A DNA stretch of 64,000 bases from Cyanobacteriota bacterium. Its GTDB lineage: Bacteria > Cyanobacteriota > Cyanobacteriia > PCC-6307 > Cyanobiaceae. Below the pieces are notes generated by a model. The model had not been told where the DNA came from and did no database searches. It saw only the letters and a list, made by a program, of their open reading frames with translations. This document shows positions 62,414 through 64,000 of the stretch, piece by piece (within the stretch, counting starts at the first letter, position 1; every line of letters begins with the position of its first letter). Position numbers and translations under genes: made by a program. The stretch lies in assembly GCA_026389335.1 (NCBI GenBank), contig JAPLIB010000151.1, positions 1 to 64,000 on the forward strand, written 5' to 3'.

Positions 62414-64000
62414 ATGAATTGCCTCGACTTCCCTTTTTCAGATTTGATCTCAGGCTACGTCACTGGCTATAATACTTTAGAAAGGATTGTTGACCTGACA
62501 ACATCTGATGGGCGAGAATATCGAGGCAAGCTTACCGATAATACCTATGCGAAACAAACACAAAATCTGCAAGAAGACTGGATAGATCGCGGCCAAGAAC
62601 TCGACAGACTACTAGTTCCCGGCCAAATGGTATTCGTATATGGAACTTTCTTTCCTGAGGAAGCCGTAAGCTTCGAAGTAAATTACATTGTATTTGCTGG
62701 CGAAGGGAGCGACGATTATCGTTACAAAGAAAAGAGTTGGTGGATAAGCCAAATTGACTCAATTGCTGCATCTTATCTCAAATGGCAATTCAATGCACCT
62801 AACGATGAGATTAATTACAAAAATTACAGAACACTAATTAGCCTTACGGGAGGGAAAAAAGACTCAGACTATCTACAGGAAACAGACACCATATCTCGAA
62901 TGGTGTATGGCATGGCTAGTGCCTATATGTTAACAGGCAAGGATGAATATCTCGAAGCCGCTGAAAAAGGAACAGATTATTTACGTCAAAAAATGCGGTT
63001 TGTTGATACAGATACAGGCCTTATTTATTGGTACCATGGCCAAAAGGTCAGCGCCGGGGGGCAAGAGCAAAAGTTATTGGTTTCTGAGTTTGGAGATGAC
63101 TATGACTGCATTCCTGCATATGAACAAATTTACGCCCTAGCGGGACCTATACAAACATACAGGTTGAACGGTGATCCGCAAATTCTAGATGATGCATCTA
63201 AAACAATCGACCTTTTTGACGAATGCTTTCGAGATAAGGATAAAGGGGGATATTATTCTCATGTGCATGCAGTTACGTTAAGCGCTCATGACGACTCCTT
63301 GGGCCGCAATAAAGCCAAGAAAAACTGGAATTCTGTAGGAGACCACGCACCGGCATATCTAATTAATTTATGGCTTGCAACTGAAGAGCCGCGCTACAAA
63401 GACATGCTAGAAGATACATTTGATACAATAGCCAAACATTTTCCTGACTACGAGAATAGTCCCTTCGTGCAGGAAAAGTTTTTTGACGATTGGTCAAAAG
63501 ATCAAACATGGGGCTGGCAACAAAACCGCGCAGTGGTTGGCCATAACCTGAAGATTGCATGGAATTTGATGCGTTTTCAGGCGATAAATCCTAAAGAAAT
63601 TTATCTAAAACTAGCTGAAAAAATCGCCACTTTAATGCCTGAAGTGGGCTATGATCTCCAACGATTCGGCTGGTATGATGTTGTGGAGCGTGTTCGTGAA
63701 TCCGGTCAAAAGTTTCATCGCTATGCTTGGCATGATCGCAAAGCATGGTGGCAACAAGAACAAGGTATTCTAGCCTATCTAATTTTACAAGGACATATTC
63801 CATCGAACCCTAAATACAAGCAGTATGCGGATGAGTCCGCGGCATTTTATAACGCATTTTTTCTTGATCACAATGACGGCGGTGTCTACTTCAATGTTCT
63901 TGCCAATGGCATCCCTTTCTTAATGGGTACCGAGCGATTCAAGGGTAGCCACTCAATGAGCGCATACCATTCTACTGAGCTATGCTTCCTCTCAACAGTC
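62414..64000 (+). CDS. AGE (N-acylglucosamine 2-epimerase)-like protein with extra N-terminal domain; truncated by window end
   Basis: Open for 529 codons from ATG 62414 with no stop: MNCLDFPFSDLISGYVTGYNTLERIVDLTTSDGREYRGK...ETDTISRMVYGMASAYMLTGKDEYLEAAEKGTDYLRQKM...WGWQQNRAVVGHNLKIAWNLMRF...KAWWQQEQGILAYLI. Absent from the ORF track because no stop lies in the window. Confidence 0.85.
   Translation, partial: MNCLDFPFSDLISGYVTGYNTLERIVDLTTSDGREYRGKLTDNTYAKQTQNLQEDWIDRGQELDRLLVPGQMVFVYGTFFPEEAVSFEVNYIVFAGEGSDDYRYKEKSWWISQIDSIAASYLKWQFNAPNDEINYKNYRTLISLTGGKKDSDYLQETDTISRMVYGMASAYMLTGKDEYLEAAEKGTDYLRQKMRFVDTDTGLIYWYHGQKVSAGGQEQKLLVSEFGDDYDCIPAYEQIYALAGPIQTYRLNGDPQILDDASKTIDLFDECFRDKDKGGYYSHVHAVTLSAHDDSLGRNKAKKNWNSVGDHAPAYLINLWLATEEPRYKDMLEDTFDTIAKHFPDYENSPFVQEKFFDDWSKDQTWGWQQNRAVVGHNLKIAWNLMRFQAINPKEIYLKLAEKIATLMPEVGYDLQRFGWYDVVERVRESGQKFHRYAWHDRKAWWQQEQGILAYLILQGHIPSNPKYKQYADESAAFYNAFFLDHNDGGVYFNVLANGIPFLMGTERFKGSHSMSAYHSTELCFLSTV

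Overview
This looks like a cyanobacterial chromosome segment of the Synechococcus/Cyanobium type: split rpoC1/rpoC2, an hli gene, a cyAbrB regulator, Ycf35/DUF1257, and frequent GCGATCGC palindromes. From about 1.3 to 55.3 kb it is GC-rich, dense housekeeping sequence. This part holds a biotin cluster (bioF, BioH/BioK-like esterase, bioC, bioD, small ORF, bioA), rsmG, an aldo/keto reductase, a ferredoxin/DUF1257/DUF2997 cluster, an MFS permease, rlmN, hli, rpoC2-rpoC1-rpoB, a tatD-type gene, rpsT, hisD, rpiA, an HtrA-type protease, rimP-nusA-ylxR-infB, tRNA-Thr(CGT), cyAbrB, gluQ, an HU gene, glgX, and an SNF2 helicase/SWIM pair. From about 55.3 kb to the window end the sequence becomes clearly AT-rich and accessory-like. 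It holds a membrane SpoIIE-type phosphatase, a non-coding or decayed tract, two related secreted cupins, a short RHH-like ORF, a carboxymuconolactone-decarboxylase-like protein, an XapX protein, a DJ-1/PfpI-like protein, and a large AGE-type epimerase ORF. That last ORF runs off the window and is missing from the supplied ORF track. The 58.5-64 kb cluster is the best candidate for an undescribed system, but its function cannot be assigned from sequence alone. No rRNA, CRISPR array, prophage or intact IS element was seen. All assignments come from reading the sequence; no database search was run.
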